Under the pieces are notes generated by a model that saw nothing but the letters and a program-made list of their open reading frames with translations, searched no databases and was not told the DNA's origin. Made by a program: the position numbers and the translations under genes. A stretch of 64,000 nt of DNA from Acidipropionibacterium jensenii DSM 20535. Lineage in GTDB: Bacteria; Actinomycetota; Actinomycetes; Propionibacteriales; Propionibacteriaceae. Shown here one piece after another: positions 1 through 9,671 of the stretch; within the stretch, counting starts at the first letter, position 1, and each line of letters starts with the position of its first letter. The stretch covers positions 1 through 64,000 of the forward strand of contig NZ_AUDD01000002.1 in NCBI RefSeq assembly GCF_000425285.1, written 5' to 3'.

Positions 1-393
1 AAGACCCGGCTTGACGCCCTGTTCGCTGACGAGGCGCACACCGAACTTGAGGTCACCTGGGCGGCCTACCAACGCATGGTCACCGCCTACCGCGACCCCG
101 ACCCTGCTCGCGGCCGAGACCTCATGAACAAGCTCATCGCCAGCCTCGCCAGCGGCGTCCCAGCAGCGCTGGTCGAACTCCGCACACTGGGCCGCACGCT
201 GAAGCAGCGGGCGGTCGACGTGCTGGCCTACTTCGACCAGCCCGGCACCAGCAACGGTCCCACAGAGGCGATCAATGGCCGCCTCGAGCACCTCCGCGGA
301 TCAGCCCTCGGCTTCCGCAACCTCACCCACTATGTCGCCCGATCCCTCCTCGAAACCGGCGGATTCAGACCTCAGCTACACCGTGGATTATGA
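1..393 (+). CDS. ISL3-family transposase, C-terminal fragment
   Basis: The frame is open from base 1 to the stop at 391-393, so only the last 130 residues of a larger protein are visible. The text around residues 75-115 (SNGPTEAINGRLEHLRG, then GFRNLTHYVARSLLETGG) is the conserved C-terminal end of the DDE transposase domain of ISL3 elements, where the Glu of the catalytic triad lies in the TEAINGRLE context. The enzyme cuts and joins the ends of its own element. The fragment has ordinary high-GC codon use. Whether the whole gene is intact cannot be judged from here. Confidence 0.85.
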   Translation, partial: KTRLDALFADEAHTELEVTWAAYQRMVTAYRDPDPARGRDLMNKLIASLASGVPAALVELRTLGRTLKQRAVDVLAYFDQPGTSNGPTEAINGRLEHLRGSALGFRNLTHYVARSLLETGGFRPQLHRGL

Positions 394-399
394 TGAGCC
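1..399 (+). mobile_element. Right end of an ISL3-family insertion sequence (left part outside window)
   Basis: The window opens inside an insertion sequence. The transposase stop codon at 391-393 lies six bases before GATGAGCC, which is the likely end of the terminal inverted repeat at about 399. The next eight bases, ATATTAGG at 400-407, fit the 8 bp target duplication usual for ISL3 elements, but the left copy is outside the window so this cannot be confirmed. Base composition drops sharply just after the element. Confidence 0.6.
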
Positions 400-657
400 A
401 TATTAGGGGGAAAGTTCGAAGTCCCAGGAGGTAGTGCGATCTACTCTGATGGAGAGTTTTATTGGCGGGGAGATTCTGCCGAATATTTCCGTCATTATGG
501 TGTATGGATTCCTCCTGAAGCGGAAAACTCAATGAGATTGCACAACCGGGAACCCGTCAAGTGGGACGAGAAGGACCCCGTCTACCTGGAGATTTATTCC
601 ACTCTAGAATCATACTGGGGAGTTTCAGAAGTCACATCTTACTGGAGTCCCGCCTGA
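397..657 (+). pseudogene. IS-truncated gene remnant, C-terminal 86 codons, unknown family
   Basis: An open frame follows the stop at 394-396 and ends with TGA at 655-657. It has no start codon or ribosome binding site, so it looks like the tail of a gene whose 5' part was removed by the insertion sequence. The predicted peptide is acidic and rich in aromatic residues (SDGEFYWRGDSAEYFRHYG, later LESYWGVSEVTSYWSPA). Codon use is much more AT-rich (TAT, GAA, TTT, ATT) than any neighbour, which suggests horizontal origin. I do not recognise the family. Small acidic aromatic proteins of this kind are common among toxin-immunity proteins, but nothing here proves that. Confidence 0.55.
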
Positions 658-990
658 CGAATGGCTTACTATTCAGGTGGTGGCATGCACCCTCAGACCC
701 CGCCCTACAGGCCACACACAGCTACACCCTCAATCCTGAGGAGCCCCTAAAGCACTGTCCACAAAAGCGGGAACACTCCACGTCTCAATGCCGACGACGC
801 CGTGGCTGTGGCAGCGCCCACAGCCACGGCATGAGTCTCGCGGCCTCCATCCAACCCCTCCGCGCGACTCTTCGGGCGCTGATCGATCCGGGAACGCACG
901 GCGCATGAGTCGAGTCCGCGGCCACGCAATGACCGACACCATCGCTGGGGAATCAACCTTCTCAAGGGCCGGGGACCGAACGCGGATCAG
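658..990. other. Non-coding stretch between IS remnant and GNAT gene
   Basis: No convincing gene is visible on either strand. Short overlapping frames lack ribosome binding sites and codon bias. The only clear structure is the hairpin at 799-830, described separately. Confidence 0.6.
799..830. terminator. Perfect 13 bp hairpin, possible terminator
   Basis: GCCGTGGCTGTGG at 799-811 pairs perfectly with CCACAGCCACGGC at 818-830 around a six-base loop. No T-run follows on either strand, so it may be a non-classical terminator for the minus-strand MFS-GNAT pair that ends at 991, or for the remnant upstream. Confidence 0.45.
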
Positions 991-1497
991 TCAGCCCACG
1001 ACATCGACGAAGGAGAGACGCCGGTACAAGCTCACCGCCCGCTCATTGGCAGTGTTGACCCACAAACGCACCGTTGAGTACCCGGACTCACACAGCGTGC
1101 GGCATGACCGGCCGATCAGCCCAGAGGCTATGCCCTGACCACCGCGATCAGGGGCGACAAACACGAACACGATGAACGGGGTGCCGTCGTCCTCCAGAGC
1201 AGTGACAATCGCGCCCACCGATCGACCGCTGTCATCTCGGGCGAGGAATGACGCCTGCGGCAACCATCGCCCAAATCCTCCCCCCATCGTCGATCGCAGG
1301 ATGGCGACGGTATCGGCCAAGGACTCGCCCTCGTCGTCGGGGGTTCCCTTATAGGCAGCCAGCATGAGCGGCGCCACACTGTCCGGTGAGGGCAACGGAA
1401 TGAACCCTGCGACGCAGCCGCGGGCAACGCTTTCATCCAGACCCTCTGTCGGACGATGAAGGTGCAGATGCGCCGACGCCTCGTCCACGGGGATCAC
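991..1497 (-). CDS. GNAT family N-acetyltransferase
   Basis: Predicted 168-residue acetyltransferase of the GCN5 superfamily, which moves an acetyl group from acetyl-CoA to an amine; the substrate is unknown. Motif A is clear near the C-terminus: FVAPDRGGQGIASGLIGR, containing the RGGQGIA pyrophosphate-binding loop, followed by WVNTANERAVSLYRRLSF, which is the usual motif B end. I chose the GTG at 1497 because it overlaps the TGA of the upstream MFS gene as GTGA, a sign of translational coupling. A longer reading from 1596 would lie almost wholly inside the MFS gene. The pairing suggests modification and export of the same compound, which is inference. Confidence 0.75.
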   Translation of the reverse strand: MIPVDEASAHLHLHRPTEGLDESVARGCVAGFIPLPSPDSVAPLMLAAYKGTPDDEGESLADTVAILRSTMGGGFGRWLPQASFLARDDSGRSVGAIVTALEDDGTPFIVFVFVAPDRGGQGIASGLIGRSCRTLCESGYSTVRLWVNTANERAVSLYRRLSFVDVVG

Positions 1498-2666
1498 CGT
1501 GCGCGGCTCACGACGGCCCGATGGTCCAGCCACAGCAGCCACACCGTGGCCAGCAGGCAGACCGCCCCGATCCAGTAGGGACCGCCCACTCCCCACATCG
1601 CCGAGAGGGTGCCCGTCATCGCCGGGGCGATCGCGCCACCGATGAAGCGGGCACCGGAGTAGCTGGAGGAGACGACGTCACTCGGCAGGTCACTGGCAGA
1701 CATCGCGAGCTCGGTCATCAGGGTGTTGAGGATGCCGATCATTCCGCCGCCGATGATGACGCCGACCACCTGCACCGCCAGGTTGAGACTGACGGCCAGC
1801 GCGACCTCCACCACGGTCAGCCCGATGAGCATCACCACCAGGGTGTGCCTGGTCCCGTACCGCTGGGACAGCCGACCCGCCCCCCACACCGACCCGAGGG
1901 CCAGCAGCAGCCCCCAGCCGAAGAACACCAGGCCCAGATCCAGCGGGGTGAAGGTCCGTCCGGCCTTCGCGGAAGCGGCCTCCAGCGGGAAGGGGGCGTA
2001 GGCGAGCAGCGTGAAGTAGCCGTAGTTGTAGACCACCGCTGCGATCATCAGCACCCGCAGGCGAGGATCGCCCAAGGCCCTGAAGGGAGCCGATACCGGG
2101 CTGGGGGGCCGGGTGGAGGCCGCGGGGCGAGGAACCAGGAGGGCGATCAGCAGCAGTCCGACGCCCATCAGCACGGCGGTGCCGGCGAACGGCCCACGCC
2201 AGGAGATGCCGCCGAGCAGCCCTCCCACCAGGGGCCCCAGAGCCATGCCGGCCCCGAGCGCCCCCTCGTAGAGCCTGATCGCGCTGTGCGGGTCGGCCGC
2301 CGCCCCCAGCACGGTGGCCAGGGCGGTGGAGACGAAGAGCGCATTGCCCACTCCCCAGCCGCCGCGGAAGCCGATCACCTGGTTCACACCGGATGCCAGC
2401 GCGCAGGCCGTGGAGAAGGCCACCACGATCCCCAGGCCGAGCAGCAGGGTGGTCTTGCGGCCGATCCTCGAGGACACCCAGGAGGCGAAGAACATCACGA
2501 TCGCGGAGACGAAGAGGTAGGTGGTGAACAGCAGCTCGGTCTGCCCCGGAGAGGCGTTGAGGGAGCGCGAGATCGACGGGAGGATCGGATCGACCAGACC
2601 GATGCCCATGTAGGAGAAGGCGCACGCGACGGTGACGGCCCAGACCGCGGGGTTCACCTTGCTCAT
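1494..2666 (-). CDS. MFS transporter, probable drug/metabolite exporter
   Basis: A 390-residue major facilitator protein with about twelve membrane segments. The loop between segments 2 and 3 carries SSRIGRKTT, the family's motif A, and the region after segment 4 has a proline/glycine-rich stretch (GALGAGMALGPLVGGLLGG) resembling motif C of proton antiporters. The start ATG at 2664-2666 is preceded by AGAGGGAG at a good distance; the frame runs on upstream but only across typA in antisense. Its stop overlaps the GNAT start, so the two form an operon. It is divergent from typA across about 217 bases. Substrate unknown. Confidence 0.8.
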   Translation of the reverse strand: MSKVNPAVWAVTVACAFSYMGIGLVDPILPSISRSLNASPGQTELLFTTYLFVSAIVMFFASWVSSRIGRKTTLLLGLGIVVAFSTACALASGVNQVIGFRGGWGVGNALFVSTALATVLGAAADPHSAIRLYEGALGAGMALGPLVGGLLGGISWRGPFAGTAVLMGVGLLLIALLVPRPAASTRPPSPVSAPFRALGDPRLRVLMIAAVVYNYGYFTLLAYAPFPLEAASAKAGRTFTPLDLGLVFFGWGLLLALGSVWGAGRLSQRYGTRHTLVVMLIGLTVVEVALAVSLNLAVQVVGVIIGGGMIGILNTLMTELAMSASDLPSDVVSSSYSGARFIGGAIAPAMTGTLSAMWGVGGPYWIGAVCLLATVWLLWLDHRAVVSRAR

Positions 2667-2818
2667 CGGGAACTCCCTCTGTCGCCGAACAGGCCGGCCC
2701 TCGCCCATCGCGGTTCGGACTGCCGGCCACTGGGGGCGATGCTCAGATCTGTACACATACCGACCCGCCACGTTACGCCGTCCGGCACGGCATTGTTCCG
2801 GCACACACGCGCAACGAC

Positions 2819-2824
2819 TACAAT
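2819..2824 (+). promoter_or_regulatory. TACAAT -10 element for typA
   Basis: TACAAT lies 60 bases before the typA start codon and is a close match to the vegetative -10 hexamer. A -35 element is not convincing (TTGTTC at 2793-2798 would need a 20-base spacer). Confidence 0.45.
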
Positions 2825-2883
2825 CGCTCGGGATGCCCACCGGCGTCCGCCCCAAATCTCCCTCGACTGACCGGAGTTCCTGC

Positions 2884-4746
<1,863 letters not shown>

Positions 4747-4748
4747 TC

Positions 4749-4770
4749 CCGACCGGGCCGGCCCGGTCGG
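4749..4770 (+). terminator. GC-rich hairpin after typA
   Basis: CCGACCGGG at 4749-4757 pairs with CCCGGTCGG at 4762-4770 around CCGG, three bases after the typA stop. No T-run follows. Confidence 0.55.
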
Positions 4771-4775
4771 CCCGG

Positions 4776-4865
4776 TAGATTCGGCGACACCCGCTCGCCA
4801 ATGGCGGTGCGGCAAGCCCGAACGGATAGTGTGAACGCGCTGGCCCGACGGGTCAGCGCGTTCAC
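4776..4865 (+). promoter_or_regulatory. Promoter and structured leader of the first L,D-transpeptidase gene
   Basis: A TAGATT -10 element at 4776-4781 predicts transcription from about 4788, giving a leader of roughly 130 bases. Within it GTGAACGCGCTG at 4831-4842 pairs perfectly with CAGCGCGTTCAC at 4854-4865 (12 bp stem, 11-base loop). The hairpin ends about 40 bases before the ribosome binding site. It may be an RNA control element or an operator. No known riboswitch core was recognised. Confidence 0.45.
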
Positions 4866-4919
4866 CCAGGGGGCCGCAGATCGCTGCGACAGCCCTGCCA
4901 GCCCGGGGGAGGCCGTCGG

Positions 4920-6044
4920 ATGGGAGCAGAGTCGATGCGAGCCAGTGCAGTCCGCGTGGGGAGTCGGGGGGCCGTCGTGGCCCTGATGGTCGCACTGACC
5001 GGGACCGTCGGGGGATGCGCCTCCTCGACCACCGGGACGCCGGGACCGGACACCTCCTCCACCGCGACCTCCGCGCCGGCCTCGACTCCTGCCAGCACCT
5101 CGAGCTCCACCTCGGTGCAGCCCTCCCTGCCGAGCCCCTCGACCCCCTCGTCGCCGAGCCGGACACCCACCACCGGGACCCCGACCCCCACCACGAGCCC
5201 GACCACTCCCAGCCCGGCTCCCTTCGACCCCTACACCGCCTATGTCACGGTCTCCTCGCTGAACCTGCGCGCCGCCGCCAGCAGCGACGCCGCGGTGAGC
5301 AGCGCCCTGTCGCGCGGGGACCGGGTCCAGGTGACCGGCAGGGATGTCAACGGTTTCACCCCAATCCGCCATGACGGGGACGCCTACTGGGTCACCAGCG
5401 GCTACCTCTCCCGGAACCGGCCCGAACCCCTTCCGGCCAGCGTCAAGGCTCCGGTACGCACCATGTACACCACCACCGTCCTCAACGTCCGGGTGCACCC
5501 CCTGGCAGGCAGCCAGCTGCTCGGCACCCTGGAGTCGGGCGCCAGAATCACCACCGCCGGTGCGGTGGCCGGATCCTGGACCTCGATCACCTATCAGGGC
5601 GGGACGGGGTGGGTGCGCTCCCAGTACCTCACCACCAACCGTCCGGCGCCCACCAGCCCGACCACCGGGGTCGCCCTCGACAAGCGCTGCACCACCGGCC
5701 TGGTGGTCTGCATCTCCAAGTCGGACCGCCAGCTGCGGCTGGTCCAGGACGGCAAGATCCTCATCAGCCTAGATGCCCGGTTCGGCTCCGAGGAGGGCCC
5801 CACCCGGGAGGGCACCTTCACCATCGGGTGGCGCAGCAAGGACTGGGTCTCGACCATCTACGGCTCGAAGATGCCCTATGCGATGTTCTTCAGCGGCGGA
5901 CAGGCCATCCACTACTCCTCCGACTTCGCCGCCCGCGGCTACGCAGGCAACTCCCACGGCTGCGTGAACATCCGCTCGATGGGCGGCATCCAGTACGTGT
6001 GGAACCACGCCCCGGTGGGCACCACGGTGGTGGTGTACCGATAG
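4920..6044 (+). CDS. L,D-transpeptidase lipoprotein with two SH3 domains
   Basis: A 374-residue surface lipoprotein. Residues 1-33 form a signal peptide ending in a VGGC lipobox, so Cys33 would be lipidated. A Ser/Thr/Pro-rich linker to about residue 100 precedes two bacterial SH3 repeats (each ending in WVxSxYLxxNRP), then a YkuD catalytic domain with the signature SHGCVNIR, Cys348 being the nucleophile and His in IHYSSDF upstream. It would make 3-3 cross-links, or attach proteins, in peptidoglycan. GGGGGAGG lies seven bases before the ATG at 4920. The tandem gene at 6169 is a close paralogue. Confidence 0.9.
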   Translation: MGAESMRASAVRVGSRGAVVALMVALTGTVGGCASSTTGTPGPDTSSTATSAPASTPASTSSSTSVQPSLPSPSTPSSPSRTPTTGTPTPTTSPTTPSPAPFDPYTAYVTVSSLNLRAAASSDAAVSSALSRGDRVQVTGRDVNGFTPIRHDGDAYWVTSGYLSRNRPEPLPASVKAPVRTMYTTTVLNVRVHPLAGSQLLGTLESGARITTAGAVAGSWTSITYQGGTGWVRSQYLTTNRPAPTSPTTGVALDKRCTTGLVVCISKSDRQLRLVQDGKILISLDARFGSEEGPTREGTFTIGWRSKDWVSTIYGSKMPYAMFFSGGQAIHYSSDFAARGYAGNSHGCVNIRSMGGIQYVWNHAPVGTTVVVYR

Positions 6045-6168
6045 CACCAGATCGCCCGCAGCGTCCCGGGAATTGCCATTTCTGGGCCTTCGTGAGGTAC
6101 CTTTCAGCTGCCGGTTGCAGGCCGGCGACAACCGGGCCATGGAGGGTCCGAGATCTGAGAGGTGTGCC

Positions 6169-7455
6169 ATGGGCACCAGAGTTCCTCGATGGTTGGCGGT
6201 CGCCGTCACCACCGCAGCCGTGGCCTTCAGCGGAGCAGGGTTCGCCAGCGCGGCCCCGTCTGATCCGCCGTCGGCCCCACCGTCGGAGTCGGCCACACCG
6301 ACTCCAGCACAGGCGGGATCGAGCACCCCGTCACCGTCGATCCCCAGCCACAGTGCCGCACCGTTCAGGGCCAGTCTGGTCTATGCCACCGGGACCGTCA
6401 CCGTGCGCAGCACCCCCTCCACCGCAGGGTCGAACCTCGGTACCCTTCAGCGCGGTCAGTACGTCGGCACCCGTGACGCCGGGAACGGCACCGCCCGCCG
6501 GGGCGACTGGACCGCCGTCAACTACCAGGGCCGCCAGGCCTGGATCTCCACCCAGTACCTCTCCGCCACGAAACCAGCTCCGGCTCCCAGACCGACCCCG
6601 ACGCCGGCCAGGCCCAAGTTCTCCGCTCAGCTCGTCTACGCGACAACGACGGTGAGCGTCCGAGTCAGCCCCAGCACCTCGTCCAAGTCCCGCGGCACCC
6701 TGCAGCGCGGTCAGTACGTCGGCACCCGCGACGCCGGGAACGGCACCGCCCGTCAGGGCAGCTGGACCGCCGTCAACTACAAGGGCCGCCAGGCCTGGAT
6801 CGCATCCCGATACCTCACCACCACCCGGCCCGCCCCGGCCCCCAAGCCACGGCCCAAGCCGCGTCCGGCGTTCACCAAGTACATCGTCTACGCCACCGCC
6901 ACGGTGCCGGTCCGGGTCAGCCCCAGCCTGGCAGCCCGATCCATCGCCAGCCTGCGTCGCGGCGACCACGTCTCGGCCGTCGGCATCGCCCAGCGAGGAT
7001 TCACCCCGGTCAACTACAAGGGCAGGACGGCCTGGGTCCAGACCAGCTACCTGTCGCGCAGCAAGCCCGCACCCAACCCCCAGCGACTCGACAACCGATG
7101 CCTCTCGGGACTGGTGGTCTGCATCTCCAAGACCGACCGGAAGCTCCGTCTGGTGAACAACGGCAAGATCCTCATCACCCTGGATGCCCGCTTCGGCAGG
7201 CCCAGCGAGCCCACCCGTGAGGGTTCCTTCAAGATCTTCTGGAAGAACAAGAACCACGTCTCCACCCTCTACGGGTCCAGGATGCCCTTCGCCATGTTCT
7301 TCAGCGGCGGCGAAGCCATCCACTACTCCTCCGACTTCGCCGCCCGCGGCTACGTCGGCAACTCCCACGGCTGCGTCAACATCCGGTCCTGGTCCGGCAT
7401 CCAGTACGTGTGGAACCACGCCCCGGTGAACACCAAGGTGGTCGTCTACCGCTGA
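6169..7455 (+). CDS. Secreted L,D-transpeptidase with three SH3 domains
   Basis: A 428-residue exported enzyme, paralogous to the one just upstream. It has a Sec signal peptide cleaved near FASAA (about residue 32) and no lipobox, a Pro/Ser/Thr linker, three SH3 repeats joined by proline-rich hinges, and a YkuD domain with SHGCVNIR (catalytic Cys402). The first two SH3 repeats are nearly identical in DNA, offset by 255 bases, which points to recent internal duplication. GAGAGG lies six bases before the ATG at 6169; an earlier in-frame start would spoil the signal peptide. Its catalytic domain is close to that of the upstream gene, so the pair arose by tandem duplication followed by a change in anchoring. 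Confidence 0.88.
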   Translation: MGTRVPRWLAVAVTTAAVAFSGAGFASAAPSDPPSAPPSESATPTPAQAGSSTPSPSIPSHSAAPFRASLVYATGTVTVRSTPSTAGSNLGTLQRGQYVGTRDAGNGTARRGDWTAVNYQGRQAWISTQYLSATKPAPAPRPTPTPARPKFSAQLVYATTTVSVRVSPSTSSKSRGTLQRGQYVGTRDAGNGTARQGSWTAVNYKGRQAWIASRYLTTTRPAPAPKPRPKPRPAFTKYIVYATATVPVRVSPSLAARSIASLRRGDHVSAVGIAQRGFTPVNYKGRTAWVQTSYLSRSKPAPNPQRLDNRCLSGLVVCISKTDRKLRLVNNGKILITLDARFGRPSEPTREGSFKIFWKNKNHVSTLYGSRMPFAMFFSGGEAIHYSSDFAARGYVGNSHGCVNIRSWSGIQYVWNHAPVNTKVVVYR

Positions 7456-7495
7456 GCCCGCACCACCGGACCGCCCTCAAGGCGGGCCAGGATCG

Positions 7496-7537
7496 ACAGG
7501 AGTCCCGGGGCCGAGCGTTCGGCCCCGGGACTCCTGT
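7496..7537. terminator. Very strong 19 bp hairpin terminator
   Basis: A perfect 19 bp inverted repeat (7496-7514 with 7519-7537, loop GCGT) follows the second transpeptidase gene and separates it from the hydrolase gene at 7639. Confidence 0.8.
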
Positions 7538-7638
7538 CTGTCCCCCCAGTCGGGCCTCAGGACGCTCCTGGCCGTATGAGCCGCACCAGGGCAGGCGAGC
7601 CACCGGCCCCATGAACCGCAACCACCTAGGGTGTGGCG

Positions 7639-8184
7639 ATGACACAGAACAGGACAGCGCTGATCGTCATCGATCTGCAGAAGGACGTACTGGCGAACGC
7701 CTATGACTCCGACGGCGTCGTCTCCCGTGTGGTCGGTCTCGTCGACCGCGCTCACGCCGAGCAGGTTCCGGTGATCTGGGTCCAGCACAACGACGAGGCC
7801 ATGCCGCTCGGCAGCGACCAGTGGCAGCTCGACGACCGACTGGTCCGCGCCGACGGCGACGCCCGCATCGACAAGACCTACGGCGACTCCTTCTCGAACC
7901 CGCAGCTCCCGGCGCTGCTGGAACGCCTCGGGATGAGGCGACTCGTGATCGCCGGGGCGCAGACCGACCAGTGCATTCGATGCACCTGGCACAGCGCCCT
8001 GATACTCGGCTACGACTCGGTGCTGGTCTCCGATGCGCACACCACCGAGGACGGCGAGTTCGACGGGATCGAGCTGCCGGCCAGGGCCACGATCGCCCAG
8101 ACCAACATGTACGCGACCTGGGGCAGCGTCTACCCCGATGCCCGGGGCACGGCCACTGCGGCCGACCAGGTGCAGTTCGTCTGA
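7639..8184 (+). CDS. Isochorismatase-family cysteine hydrolase
   Basis: A 181-residue cytoplasmic hydrolase of the isochorismatase/nicotinamidase superfamily. The likely catalytic triad is Asp12 (VIDLQKD), Lys79 (RIDKTYGDSF) and Cys112 (GAQTDQCIR). The family includes nicotinamidases, ureidohydrolases and isochorismatases; the sequence does not tell which. Isochorismatase proper would fit siderophore synthesis, but no such genes are near. ATG at 7639 is preferred to GTG at 7633 because AGGG is better spaced; a TAGGGT at 7627-7632 directly before also fits a leaderless start. Confidence 0.8.
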   Translation: MTQNRTALIVIDLQKDVLANAYDSDGVVSRVVGLVDRAHAEQVPVIWVQHNDEAMPLGSDQWQLDDRLVRADGDARIDKTYGDSFSNPQLPALLERLGMRRLVIAGAQTDQCIRCTWHSALILGYDSVLVSDAHTTEDGEFDGIELPARATIAQTNMYATWGSVYPDARGTATAADQVQFV

Positions 8185-8227
8185 GGCGTCTCAGGCCTCT
8201 GTGACCCTTCTCCAGGGCCGCAGGGAC

Positions 8228-9640
8228 TCAGTGGAGCTCCTGGACCCCTTCCGGCAGCCGGACCGTGGTGTCGCGCTCCTCGGTCTCGTCGACCCCGCGC
8301 GAGGAGACCTTGTCGAAGAGGATCTTGATGGTCTGGATCATGATCTTGACATCGAGAAGCAGCGAGTACTCCTTGATGTAGATGAGGTCGAAGTTGAGCT
8401 TGCTGGCGAAGTCCGAGGCGTACTTCCCGTACACCTGGGCGTAGCCGGTGAGTCCGGCCCGGACGTTGTGGCGCAGCCGGTAGTGGGCGTTCCCCTGCTG
8501 GAACTGGTCGACGAAGAAGGGCCGCTCCGGGCGGGGTCCGACCATCGACATGTCCCCGACCAGCACGTTGAACAGCTGCGGCAGCTCGTCGATCCGGAGA
8601 CTGCGCAGATACTTGCCGACCGGGGTCACCCGAGGATCGTTGGTGGTGGCGAGCATTGGGCCGGAGTTCTTCTCGGCGGTGACCCCCATCGACCGGAACT
8701 TGAGGATCCGGAACTCCTTGCCCCCCTTGGTGATCCGGGTCTGCCGGTAGAACACCGGGCCCGGGGAGGTCGTCCTCACCAGAATCGCGGTGACCAGCAT
8801 CACCGGGGAGGCGATGATGAGACCGATCAGGGCCACCAGGAAGTCGAAGCACCGCTTGATGAGGTCGAATTCCGACGGAATCTTGAACGGGCTGGCGGCG
8901 ATGATCGACTCGTCCTCGATACTCATGATCGTCGGATTGACCAGCAGCAGGTGCTCGAAACTCGTGGTGAGGAATATCTCCTTCTCCTCGCCGAGAAGAA
9001 GATCATAGATCGCGGTGCGCTCCGCGTTGGGGATGAGATCCGAGACGTGGGCGGTGTCGAACTCGTCGATGTGTGCCCGGATCTGCTCCAGGTAGTGCCC
9101 GTCGACCACCTGGGTGAGGCGGTGCCGACGACTGCGGTTGGACATGTAGTTCAGCACAGCCCCGGAGATCTGATCTGGGGGGCCGAGCACCATCACCCGT
9201 TTCACCCCGCGGATCCGCTGATAGGCGAGGAAGACCGAGGTTCTCCACAGCACCAGCACGATGATGCTGACGGCCAGGTTGATGAGCAGCACCGACCGGG
9301 GGAAGGCGAACCACCGGCCGGCGAAGGTGAGGGCCATGATGAAGACTGTGATGAGGATCTGGTCGACGACGGTGATGATCCACACATCGAGAACCGTCTT
9401 GTTGTAGAGGACGTAGACACCCGACAACACGTTGATGGCCAGGAAACCGATCGCCGATACCAGCATCGCAGCCTTGGCGTCATTGAGATTGCGCGACGGA
9501 ATGAATCCCAACGAGGTGAAGAAACGCAGGTAGAAGGACAGGTAGAGGCAGCCGACGAACACCGCGACGTCAATGACTGCGGTGAGCAGCTTCTGGGTCT
9601 TGTTGAAATCGACCTTCTGCGGCACTCGTGTTCTCCTCAT
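8228..9640 (-). CDS. Polyprenyl-phosphate sugar-1-phosphate transferase
   Basis: A 470-residue membrane enzyme of the bacterial sugar transferase family (WcaJ/WbaP type), which starts a polysaccharide by moving a hexose-1-phosphate from a nucleotide sugar onto undecaprenyl phosphate. The N-terminal half has four or five membrane segments and a nucleotide-fold-like middle region (RVMVLGPPDQISG). The catalytic end from about residue 255 starts with a re-entrant hydrophobic helix and shows KFRSMG, DELPQLFNVLVGDMSMVG and PRPERPFFV, all family signatures. GGGAGA precedes the ATG at 9640. No glycosyltransferases or polymerases lie next to it, so it is an orphan initiator. Confidence 0.9.
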   Translation of the reverse strand: MRRTRVPQKVDFNKTQKLLTAVIDVAVFVGCLYLSFYLRFFTSLGFIPSRNLNDAKAAMLVSAIGFLAINVLSGVYVLYNKTVLDVWIITVVDQILITVFIMALTFAGRWFAFPRSVLLINLAVSIIVLVLWRTSVFLAYQRIRGVKRVMVLGPPDQISGAVLNYMSNRSRRHRLTQVVDGHYLEQIRAHIDEFDTAHVSDLIPNAERTAIYDLLLGEEKEIFLTTSFEHLLLVNPTIMSIEDESIIAASPFKIPSEFDLIKRCFDFLVALIGLIIASPVMLVTAILVRTTSPGPVFYRQTRITKGGKEFRILKFRSMGVTAEKNSGPMLATTNDPRVTPVGKYLRSLRIDELPQLFNVLVGDMSMVGPRPERPFFVDQFQQGNAHYRLRHNVRAGLTGYAQVYGKYASDFASKLNFDLIYIKEYSLLLDVKIMIQTIKILFDKVSSRGVDETEERDTTVRLPEGVQELH

Positions 9641-9671
9641 CGTGTTCTCCCGGTCCCGGGGAGATGTCCCC

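Noticed and set aside
4790-4919. Cyclic di-AMP (ydaO-type) riboswitch before the L,D-transpeptidase gene
   Set aside because: The conserved ydaO core, including its GGGGTGAA-like end, could not be found; only a simple hairpin is visible.
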